Assembly: GCA_016286835.1 (NCBI GenBank)
Contig: JAEEUD010000037.1
Location: 1-10,473, forward strand
Length of the DNA: 10,473 bases
Direction: 5' to 3'
From: Pyramidobacter sp.
GTDB lineage: Bacteria; Synergistota; Synergistia; Synergistales; Dethiosulfovibrionaceae
Below are positions 1 through 5,621 of this stretch, piece by piece (within the stretch, counting starts at the first letter, position 1; each line of letters starts with the position of its first letter). A program made the translations under genes and the position numbers. The notes under the pieces were generated by a model. The model did no database searches. It saw nothing but the letters and a program-made list of their open reading frames with translations, and was not told where the DNA came from.

Positions 1-2118
1 CAGGGCCCTGTCGGCCGAGCTGACAGCTTCGTTGCCGCGCACGGCGATCGAACCGCCCGTCAGTTTGATGTCCCTGTTATGAGAGTACAGCGCGCCGCCG
101 GCTGCCAGTCCATTCTGTTCCGGCGCCTTGCTTTCCGCCCTGTTGCCCGTCAGCTCGATGAGCTCGTCGGCCGACAGCCTGATGTTGCCGTCTATGGCGT
201 ACGCCGCGCCTCCCCTGGCCCTGTTCGAGCTGACGGCTTCGTTGCCGTGCACGGCGATCGAGCCGCCCGTCAGCGTGATGTCACCGCTATGAGAGTACAG
301 CGCGCCGCCGTCGACTTCTTCGTCGCCGCCCGACACGTCGTTGCTCTCCAGCGTGATCGCTTCTCCCGTCAGTTTGATGTCGCCGCTGGCGTACACCGCG
401 CCGCCGGAGGCGCCATGAGTATCTCCGCTGAGCGAGTTGCGCGTCACTGTCACGGCCCCGTCGGCCGAGAGCGTGACGCCGCCGCGATCGGAGAACAGCG
501 CGCCACCGTAAGCCTTGCCGTTGCCGCCTGAGGTGACGGCTTCGTTGCCGCGTACGGTGATCGCGCCGCCGGTCAGCGTGATGTTCTTCCTGGCGTACAG
601 CGCGCCGCCGTAGACCATGGCTTTTCCGCTGGCCCTGTTGTCCGATACGGTCACCTCGTCGGCCGACAGCTCGATGCCGCCGCGATCGGAGCGCAGCGCA
701 CCGCCCTTGGTCACTCCGCTTCCCTCCGCACGGTTGCTCTGCACCGCGACCGTGCCGCCCTTCAGTACAATTTCATCTGCATAGATCGCACCGCCATTGA
801 CAACGTAATCTCCGCTGGCTGTGTTGCCCAATATGTTCACTTCGTCGGCCGAAAGCGTCACCGCGCCCGCGGCGTACAGCGCGCCGCCCTCGCCCCCGTC
901 ATCCGTCGCGTTCGTCGCAGTCGCGTCGTTGCTCTGCACCGTGATCGTGCCGCCCGTCAGCTCGATGTTCCCTGCCGCGGAGTGCAGCGCGCCGCCGTAG
1001 GCAGCACGGTCACCGACAGCGTCGTTGTTCTGCACGGTGATCGTGCCGCCGGTCAGCACAATATCCTCCTGTGCATAGATCGCACCGCCATTGGCAGCGG
1101 AATCCCCGCTGACTGTGTTGCCCGATACGGTCACCTCGTCGGCCGTGAGCGTCACCTTGTCCGTGGCGTGCAGCGCGCCGCCTTCTGCTTTACCGTCACT
1201 GACAGCGTCGTTGCTCTGCACCGTGACCGTGCCGCCGGTCACGGTGATGTCGCCGGCAGAGTACAGCGCTCCGCCGAGAGAGTAGCCCCCACTGTCACCG
1301 GCAGCGATGTTCGTCGCCGTCGCGTCGTTGCTCTGCACCGTGACCGTGCCGCCGTACAGCATGATGCCGCTGCCATGGGCCGCACCGCCGGAGGTCCAGG
1401 CTTTTCCGCTGGCCGTATTGCCCGATACGGTCACCTCGTCGCCCGAGAGCGTCACCGTGCCCCAGGCGAACAGCGCACCGCCTTTGACGTAGCTGGCCAA
1501 ATCCTCCGCGTCGTTCACCGCGTCGTTGCCCTGCACCTTGACCGTGACGCCCGTCAGGGAGATGTCCCGGCTGGCATAGGCAGCGCCGCCGCCAATCATG
1601 TGATTAGGGTCAGTACCCCAATAGATGCCCGATATCCTGTTGCCCGTCAGCTCGACGGACCTGTCGGCCGAGAGCGTGATACTGCCGTTCTCAGAGTACA
1701 GCGCGCCGCCGCGGACCGGGCCTTTGTCGTTCACTGCGCCGTGCACCGCGACGTTACTCTGTACCGTGACCGTGCCGCCGGTCAGCTCGATGTCCCCGTT
1801 TTCAGTGTACAGAGCACCGCCTCTCGCGCTCACCCCCGACGCCCTGTTGCCCGTCAGGTCGAGAGACGTCCAGCCGGTCAGGGTGATGTTGCCCCTGGCG
1901 TACAGCGCGCCGCCCCTGACATCTGCACCGTTATTATTATTGCGGTCCGCAACATTGCCCTGCACGGTGACCACGTCGCCCGTCAGCTCGATCTTCCCGT
2001 ATTCAGAGCACAGCGCGCCGCCATAGGCATTCTCGCTCCCCCCTCTCACGTCGTTGCTCCGCACGATGATCTCGTCGGCGCTCAGCATGATGTCGTGAGT
2101 GGCGAACACCGCGCCGCC
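1..2118 (-). repeat. 21 tandem beta-helix rung repeats (two classes)
   Basis: Units of 90-120 bp, read on the minus strand, encode one beta-helix turn each. The first begins at 2118 and the last reaches the edge. Two classes are distinguishable. Class A carries LTGG(T/S)(I/V)TVQSN and class B carries LSADEVTVSGN (or ADxxxELTGN). In order the 21 units read B A B A B A B A A B A A B A B A B A A B A. All 706 residues are accounted for without a frame break, so the length polymorphism is in-frame. Confidence 0.85.
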
Positions 2119-2352
2119 GCTATCGACTTCTGCATCGTCACCTGTACGGTATAGACCTTCCAGGATGATCCGGTCGTAGCCCGCTGTGAGATCGAGGAAA
2201 TTGACATCTTCGCCACCGTTACGAACGATAGAGCTGGTCGGTTTTAACTCCTGCGCGGCTGCACCTCCCGCCAGCAGCGCGGCCGACAGGGCCAGGGCGG
2301 CGGCGCGGCGGACGCGGGTGTTTTTGCTTGTCTTGGTGGTGACCGGTTTCAT
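1..2352 (-). CDS. Large Pmp-like beta-helix surface protein (N-terminal part; runs off the left edge)
   Basis: The minus-strand frame starts at ATG 2352-2350 and stays open for 784 codons to base 1, so the gene is partial. An AGGAG (plus-strand CTCCT, 2364-2368) lies 11 nt upstream. Residues 1-16 are basic, 17-33 are an Ala/Leu-rich core, and AAA|QE around residue 33/34 is a plausible signal-peptidase I site. From residue 79 to the edge there are 21 tandem units of 30-40 residues. Each opens with GGA(L/V/I/A) and a short Tyr/Phe/His segment, has a beta strand of the type ITLTGG or VTLSAD, then a strand ending in an Asn (VQSN, VSGN). GGA[ILV] followed by a strand ending in Asn is the hallmark of chlamydial Pmp-type right-handed beta-helix passengers. 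The protein is therefore probably exported and surface-exposed, for adhesion or as a surface coat. The C-terminus is not visible, so whether it is a true autotransporter with a beta-barrel cannot be decided. No Cys-rich or catalytic motif is seen. Confidence 0.88.
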   Translation of the reverse strand, partial: MKPVTTKTSKNTRVRRAAALALSAALLAGGAAAQELKPTSSIVRNGGEDVNFLDLTAGYDRIILEGLYRTGDDAEVDSGGAVFATHDIMLSADEIIVRSNDVRGGSENAYGGALCSEYGKIELTGDVVTVQGNVADRNNNNGADVRGGALYARGNITLTGWTSLDLTGNRASGVSARGGALYTENGDIELTGGTVTVQSNVAVHGAVNDKGPVRGGALYSENGSITLSADRSVELTGNRISGIYWGTDPNHMIGGGAAYASRDISLTGVTVKVQGNDAVNDAEDLASYVKGGALFAWGTVTLSGDEVTVSGNTASGKAWTSGGAAHGSGIMLYGGTVTVQSNDATATNIAAGDSGGYSLGGALYSAGDITVTGGTVTVQSNDAVSDGKAEGGALHATDKVTLTADEVTVSGNTVSGDSAANGGAIYAQEDIVLTGGTITVQNNDAVGDRAAYGGALHSAAGNIELTGGTITVQSNDATATNATDDGGEGGALYAAGAVTLSADEVNILGNTASGDYVVNGGAIYADEIVLKGGTVAVQSNRAEGSGVTKGGALRSDRGGIELSADEVTVSDNRASGKAMVYGGALYARKNITLTGGAITVRGNEAVTSGGNGKAYGGALFSDRGGVTLSADGAVTVTRNSLSGDTHGASGGAVYASGDIKLTGEAITLESNDVSGGDEEVDGGALYSHSGDITLTGGSIAVHGNEAVSSNRARGGAAYAIDGNIRLSADELIELTGNRAESKAPEQNGLAAGGALYSHNRDIKLTGGSIAVRGNEAVSSADRAL

Positions 2353-2469
2353 TGCACTGTGCGCTCCTCTCAGAGAGTCGATTCATAATGAAGGATCTGT
2401 CATTACGGATGGAAAACCGAAAAAGTTTTTCCGGGCGGACCTGTGCCGGCCGCGTCCCGTCCATGCCGA

Positions 2470-2496
2470 GCCGTCGCCGGAACGTCGGCGGACGGC
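2470..2496 (-). other. Hairpin in the 5' leader of the surface-protein gene
   Basis: GCCGT-CGCCG (2470-2479) pairs with CGGCG-ACGGC (2486-2490 and 2492-2496) with a single bulged base at 2491 and a 6-nt loop. It has no T-run, so it does not look like a terminator. It lies about 120 nt upstream of the start codon inside the predicted transcript and could affect mRNA stability or translation. The function is speculative. Confidence 0.3.
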
Positions 2497-2525
2497 GACA
2501 TCAACATATAAAAATCTCAGTTTAT

Positions 2526-2554
2526 ATACTAGCAGGAAATCGATGTAACCGCAA
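2526..2554 (-). promoter_or_regulatory. Candidate promoter of the beta-helix surface protein
   Basis: Read on the minus strand, TTGCGG (plus 2549-2554) and TAGTAT (plus 2526-2531) are separated by 17 nt; each matches four of six consensus positions. The predicted start lies near 2519, giving a leader of about 165 nt. A run of TATATAAA overlaps the -10, so the exact hexamer is uncertain. Confidence 0.35.
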
Positions 2555-2586
2555 GGATTAACAAAGAAAGTCAAAGGCAAAATCGA

Positions 2587-2679
2587 AGTTCAAAATCTTT
2601 AACACAAAGACACAAAGACACGAAGAAAACCTGATTTTAATGATCTTCTTTGTGTCTTCGTGTTGGGTTTGACTTTGCC
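2587..2679. repeat. Inverted-repeat element, copy 1
   Basis: The left end (TTCAAAATC, then AACACAAAG from 2601) is followed by 8-nt direct repeats: ACACAAAG at 2602 and 2610, and ACACGAAG at 2618. The arms 2601-2618 and 2647-2664 are inverted repeats of 18 bp with one mismatch. The right end reads GTTGGGTTTGACTTTGCC. Its reverse complement matches the left end of the copy at 10454 (TCAAA-A/C-CCAACAC-R-AAG). There is no convincing gene inside. It resembles a small non-coding MITE- or REP-like dispersed repeat. Confidence 0.65.
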
Positions 2680-2706
2680 CGTCACGCGTGGAGCGCCGCG
2701 CCCCCC

Positions 2707-2776
2707 GGGCGGCCACGCGGGGCCGCCCCTACGGCCCCCGCCTTTTTTTCGCAGGGGCGGGCCCATGTGCCCGCCC
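2707..2776. repeat. Two adjacent GC-rich REP-like hairpins
   Basis: Hairpin one pairs GGGCGGCC (2707-2714) with GGCCGCCC (2721-2728) around a 6-nt loop. Hairpin two pairs GGGCGGGC (2755-2762) with GCCCGCCC (2769-2776) around a 6-nt loop. A C-rich stretch with seven Ts (2742-2748) lies between them. The pair sits between the two copies of the AT-richer inverted-repeat element, as if one composite cassette. Terminator activity is possible but not needed, because the genes on either side diverge. Confidence 0.6.
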
Positions 2777-2794
2777 GCGGTTGCACGGGGCGGG

Positions 2795-2906
2795 AATTCA
2801 AAACCGGATCCGACGCGAAGACACGAAGAAAAATAAGGGAACGCGATCGTCTGCCCTCTGTCTTTTCTTCGCGCCTTTGCGTCTTCGCGTTGGGTTTGGT
2901 TTTCCC
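2795..2906. repeat. Inverted-repeat element, copy 2
   Basis: The left end AATTCAAAACC (2795-2805) is identical to 10454-10464. It is followed by ACGCGAAGACACGAAG (2813 onward) and closed on the right by TTTGCGTCTTCGCGTT (2876-2891) and GGGTTTGGTTTTCCC. Left and right arms are imperfect inverted copies. Compared with copy 1, many CAC/GTG triplets are CGC/GCG in both arms, which keeps the pairing. This points to selection or recombination on the inverted structure. Confidence 0.62.
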
Positions 2907-2951
2907 TGCCTCCGCGGAACGCTCCTGCCGATCCCCCGCGGGGCGCGGCGG

Positions 2952-2980
2952 TTGGCTTTCGGGCGGCGGGAGAGTATAAT
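2952..2980 (+). promoter_or_regulatory. Promoter of the exoribonuclease-pseudouridine synthase operon
   Basis: TTGGCT (2952-2957), a 17-nt spacer and a perfect TATAAT (2975-2980) form a good sigma70-type promoter, placing the transcript start near 2987. This leaves about 42 nt of leader before the ATG at 3029. It also argues against an in-frame ATG at 2999, which would have almost no leader and no ribosome-binding site. Confidence 0.65.
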
Positions 2981-3028
2981 ACGCGCTGTAGAAATTTCAT
3001 GATTCTCTTGGTCAAAGGGGTTTTTTGC

Positions 3029-4075
3029 ATGGGCAACAAAACGCTCGCGGAGGTGCGCGCGCTGGCGGTCGATTCCAAATTCCAGTCGGTGGGGCTGGTG
3101 ACGGATCTGAAGGAAAAGCGCGACAAGAACGACCGTCCTTACTGGATCGTCACGGTGATGGACAAGTCGGGCGGGCTGGAGGCGAAGGTCTGGGGCAACG
3201 CGCAGTGGTTCGACGTGAAGGACGGCGTGAAAAAGGAGATCCGTGATCCGGCGTCGTCCGATCTGGTGCGCAACATGAAGGGCGAAACGGTGGGTCTGAT
3301 CGGCGCGGTGACGGAGTTCAAGGGCAAGCCGCAGTACCAGTTCAACCAGATCTGGCTGGTGGACCAGTCGAAGGAGGAATACCGTCCGGCGGCGTTCATC
3401 CGCTCGTCCGGCACGCCGCTGGAGGAGATGGAACAGGAGTTCCGCGGGATGGTGGACGGCTGCGGCGGCGCCTGCGGCGAGTTCCTGCGCTTCGTCTTCC
3501 GGCCGGAGGGCGAGCTGTGGCAGACGTTCAAAACGTATCCGGCGGCGGTGGCGCATCATCACGCCTATGTGCACGGGCTGCTGGAGCACACGCTGGGCGT
3601 GGCGCGCAGCGCGCGGGCGATCGCGGCCAGCTACGCGGGCACGGATTACCAGCCGGACCCGGACATCGTCACGGCGGGCGCGATCCTGCACGATCTGGGC
3701 AAGATCGACGCGTACCGGCTCGATCCCGGCCCGGGGATGACGCTTGAAGGCACGGTGCTCGACCACATCGCCACGGGCTACGCGCGGTTCGTGAAGCTGG
3801 CGGACGAGTTCGGCCTGGACGCGCTCACGAAGACGCACCTGGGGCACATCATCCTCAGCCATCACGGTCAGCGCGAGTTCGGCTCGCCGGTGCTGCCGGC
3901 CACGCCGGAGGCGATGATCGTGGCGGCGGCGGACAATCTGGACTTTTATCTGAACAGCTGGCACGGCTCGGTGGAAACGCTCGACGGCGGCATGGAAGCG
4001 CCGCGGGCGATCTCCGATTTCGATTACTCGCTGCAGCGCCGTCTCTGGAAGTGGCGGCCGGAGCAGCCGCGCTAG
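3029..4075 (+). CDS. 3'-5' exoribonuclease, YhaM-type (OB-fold plus HD domain)
   Basis: 348 residues. The N-terminal OB-fold (about 20-115) has SVGLVTDLKEKRDKNDRPYW, a DKSG turn and KVWGN. The HD phosphohydrolase domain (about 165-310) has the metal-ligand pattern: H187 in VHGLLEH, the H221-D222 pair in AILHDLGKID, HIILSHHG (273-280), GSPVLPATPEA (285-294) and ADNLD (301-305). This order and these motifs match the YhaM family of metal-dependent 3'-5' exoribonucleases. These trim RNA and single-stranded DNA in the cytoplasm; the B. subtilis protein is a little shorter (about 314 aa). I chose ATG 3029 because AAAGGGG at 3014-3020 lies 8 nt upstream, whereas the in-frame ATG at 2999 has no such site. 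It is first in an operon with the pseudouridine synthase, which begins 10 nt after its stop, and this suggests a shared role in RNA metabolism. Other HD nucleases or phosphodiesterases are less likely given the OB domain. Confidence 0.9.
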   Translation: MGNKTLAEVRALAVDSKFQSVGLVTDLKEKRDKNDRPYWIVTVMDKSGGLEAKVWGNAQWFDVKDGVKKEIRDPASSDLVRNMKGETVGLIGAVTEFKGKPQYQFNQIWLVDQSKEEYRPAAFIRSSGTPLEEMEQEFRGMVDGCGGACGEFLRFVFRPEGELWQTFKTYPAAVAHHHAYVHGLLEHTLGVARSARAIAASYAGTDYQPDPDIVTAGAILHDLGKIDAYRLDPGPGMTLEGTVLDHIATGYARFVKLADEFGLDALTKTHLGHIILSHHGQREFGSPVLPATPEAMIVAAADNLDFYLNSWHGSVETLDGGMEAPRAISDFDYSLQRRLWKWRPEQPR

Positions 4076-4085
4076 GAGCCGGGGG

Positions 4086-5033
4086 ATGTCGTATCAGTTC
4101 CGGGTCAGCCGTCACGACGACGGCCGGCGGATCGACGCGGTGCTGCGCGGGATGTGGCCGGGCGTGCCGCTGAGCGGGATGATGAAGCATTTCCGCAAGG
4201 GCGAGGTGCGGCTGGAAGGCAAGCGCGCCGAGCCGAACACCCGCGTGGCGGAAGGCCAGTTCGTCTGGGTGCCGTGGGAGGAGCCGGGCAAGGTGGGACG
4301 CGCGGAACTGCCGGAGGGCGGCCTGCGCCGTCTGCCGCTCGACGTGATCTACAAGGACGAGCACGTGCTGGTGATCAACAAGCCGGCGGGGCTGCTCAGC
4401 CAGCCGGACGAGAAGGGCGAGGACAGCGTGGTCACGCGGGCCACGTTCCACGCGGCCGATCCCGAGTATCCGCCGCAGCTGGTGCACCGGCTGGACCGCA
4501 ACACGAGCGGGGTGATGGTCCTTTCGCTCGACGGGCCGACGACGCGCGCGCTGATGGAGGCGTTCAAGGAGCACAGCACGGACAAGCGCTACTGGGCGAT
4601 CGTCACGGGCGAGCTGCCGAAGAGCGGGCGCATCGACGTGCCGCTGCTGAAGGACGCGGAGAAAAAGCTGGTGCGCGTCGCGCCGAACGGCGAGCGGGCG
4701 GTGACGGAATACAAGTATCTGACCGGCAACGGCGCGTTCAGCCTGGCCGAGGTCCATCTGCTCACGGGGCGCACGCATCAGATCCGCGTGCACATGAACC
4801 ACATCGGGCATCCGCTGCTCGGCGACGTGAAGTACGGCGACTTCGGCACGAAGGGGCAGCTGAAATCGCTCGGCGTGCGCCGTCCCATGCTGCACGCGCG
4901 GAGCCTGACGCTCTCGAAGCTGCCGGAGTTCCTGTCGTACCTTGACGGCAAAACGTTCCGCGCCCCGGCTCCGGACGACCTCTGCCGCGTCATGGAACGG
5001 CTGGGGTTCATCGATCCGGGCGCGCGGCCGTAA
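4086..5033 (+). CDS. RluA-family RNA pseudouridine synthase (RluC/RluD-like)
   Basis: 315 residues, the normal size for an S4-containing RluA-family enzyme. It converts specific uridines of rRNA (RluC/D) or tRNA to pseudouridine in the cytoplasm. The N-terminus (about 10-60: RRIDAVLRGMWPG, HFRKGEVRLEGKR) resembles an S4 RNA-binding domain. The catalytic domain has VINKPAGLLSQP (96-107), the signature HRLDRNTSG (134-142) with D137 as the expected nucleophile, RYWAIVTG (168-175), and LLTGRTHQIRVH (225-236) followed by GHPLLGD. All core motifs are intact. The AGGAG at 4074-4078 overlaps the stop codon of the preceding exoribonuclease and lies 7 nt from this ATG, so translation is probably coupled. 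The exact target base (RluC-type versus RluD-type) cannot be told from sequence alone. Confidence 0.93.
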   Translation: MSYQFRVSRHDDGRRIDAVLRGMWPGVPLSGMMKHFRKGEVRLEGKRAEPNTRVAEGQFVWVPWEEPGKVGRAELPEGGLRRLPLDVIYKDEHVLVINKPAGLLSQPDEKGEDSVVTRATFHAADPEYPPQLVHRLDRNTSGVMVLSLDGPTTRALMEAFKEHSTDKRYWAIVTGELPKSGRIDVPLLKDAEKKLVRVAPNGERAVTEYKYLTGNGAFSLAEVHLLTGRTHQIRVHMNHIGHPLLGDVKYGDFGTKGQLKSLGVRRPMLHARSLTLSKLPEFLSYLDGKTFRAPAPDDLCRVMERLGFIDPGARP

Positions 5034-5057
5034 GCGCACAAAGGGGTGTTTTGCAGG

Positions 5058-5426
5058 ATGAGCGATCTGACTTTGAAGATCTCCGACCGCGCCCGCGAAT
5101 GGATGCTCTCGATGGGCGGCGAGTTCCACGTCGTCCTCGCGGAGATGAACACGCCGCGGGGGCGGATGCCGCTGGCGACCTGCCGCGTCGGCGCGCCCAA
5201 GGACGGGCCCGACGGCTGGGCGGCCGTGTCTTCCGGCGGCGTGACGGTGTGGGCGTCGGGCGAACAGAGCTTTATCAACGACGAGATCGTGGTCGATCTG
5301 TACAGCGTCGGCATGATGACGCTGCCTCTGGCGCTCACGGCGATGTTCGGCTCGGCGTGCTCCGGCGGCTGCGAAAGCTGCTCGGCTTCGTGCGCCTCGC
5401 GCCGCGGCGGCGAAGACGAGCTGTAG
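5058..5426 (+). CDS. Small HesB/IscA- or CC/Se-motif-like protein with C-terminal Cys cluster
   Basis: 122 residues, not firmly recognised. The first 30 residues (LTLKISDRAREWMLSMGGEF) resemble the opening helix and strand of the HesB/IscA-like and CC/Se-motif families. The order of strands, a lone Cys (C42) and the GGVTVWAS...FINDEIVVDL segment also fit that fold. The C-terminus carries C101, C105, C108 and C112 (CX3CX2CX3C) and then a charged tail, which suggests binding of a metal or iron-sulfur cluster. The double Cys (or Sec) that names the CC/Se family is not present at C42. I chose ATG 5058 over an in-frame GTG at 5046, because the AAAGGGG at 5040-5046 is then upstream (11 nt) and the residue run starts naturally. 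It follows the pseudouridine synthase by 24 nt and is probably the last gene of that operon. The family assignment is inference; the reading frame is convincing. Confidence 0.75.
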   Translation: MSDLTLKISDRAREWMLSMGGEFHVVLAEMNTPRGRMPLATCRVGAPKDGPDGWAAVSSGGVTVWASGEQSFINDEIVVDLYSVGMMTLPLALTAMFGSACSGGCESCSASCASRRGGEDEL

Positions 5427-5561
5427 GCGGCGGCCGCGGCTCAAGAGACAATTTCGATTTCAGGACATATTTAAGAAAAATTTTTCTCTGCGCTTTCAAC
5501 ATGGAAAATTATAGTTACCTTCTTCGTTTTCTCTTGTCGAAGCGTCGGAATTATGATAACC

Positions 5562-5590
5562 TTTCCCAATAAACGTTTCGTTTATATAAT
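5562..5590 (+). promoter_or_regulatory. Candidate promoter of the YfcC/DcuC-type carrier
   Basis: A perfect TATAAT at 5585-5590 precedes the start codon by 31 nt, with AAGGAGG in between. The hexamer 17 nt upstream of it (TTTCCC, 5562-5567) is a poor -35, so an activator may be needed. A second possible -10, TATGAT (5552-5557), lies upstream. The gap 5427-5621 is strikingly AT-rich and also holds a 14-bp palindrome AGAAAAATTTTTCT at 5474-5487. I see no clear terminator for the upstream operon. Confidence 0.45.
5569..5585. promoter_or_regulatory. 17-bp palindrome, likely operator for the carrier gene
   Basis: ATAAACG-TTT-CGTTTAT is a perfect inverted repeat with 7-bp arms and a 3-nt centre. 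It lies in the spacer of the candidate carrier promoter and overlaps the first base of TATAAT at 5585-5590, a position where a bound repressor would block RNA polymerase. The regulator is unknown. No regulator gene is in the window. Confidence 0.5.
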
Positions 5591-5621
5591 TTTTTCACAA
5601 TCCTTTAAGGAGGCAGCAGCA

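Noticed and set aside
982..2154. A 390-codon plus-strand open frame with repeated HRDRAA-like units
   Set aside because: The repeats are the reverse of the beta-helix rungs. The minus-strand frame has a signal peptide, a ribosome-binding site and Pmp-like motifs, and it is open for 784 codons.
2602..2625. Possible CRISPR or tandem-repeat array (ACACAAAG repeats)
   Set aside because: Only three 8-bp units without spacers, inside the arm of the inverted-repeat element.
2999..3028. Upstream start (ATG 2999) for the exoribonuclease
   Set aside because: It lies about 12 nt from the predicted transcript start without a ribosome-binding site; ATG 3029 has AAAGGGG at good spacing and starts the conserved region.
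2599..3126. Minus-strand open frame over the intergenic repeats
   Set aside because: It translates the repeat element and GC hairpins (peptides such as TQREDAKARRKD) and overlaps the promoter and start of the exoribonuclease. This is a typical spurious protein of dispersed repeats.
5101..5426. Radical-SAM-like CX3CX2C in the small Cys protein
   Set aside because: The spacing matches by chance at the C-terminal end of a 122-residue protein with no TIM-barrel domain.
3855..5444. A 529-codon minus-strand open frame opposite the exoribonuclease, pseudouridine synthase and small Cys protein
   Set aside because: Arg/Ala/His-rich shadow translation; the plus-strand genes have intact catalytic motifs and ribosome-binding sites.
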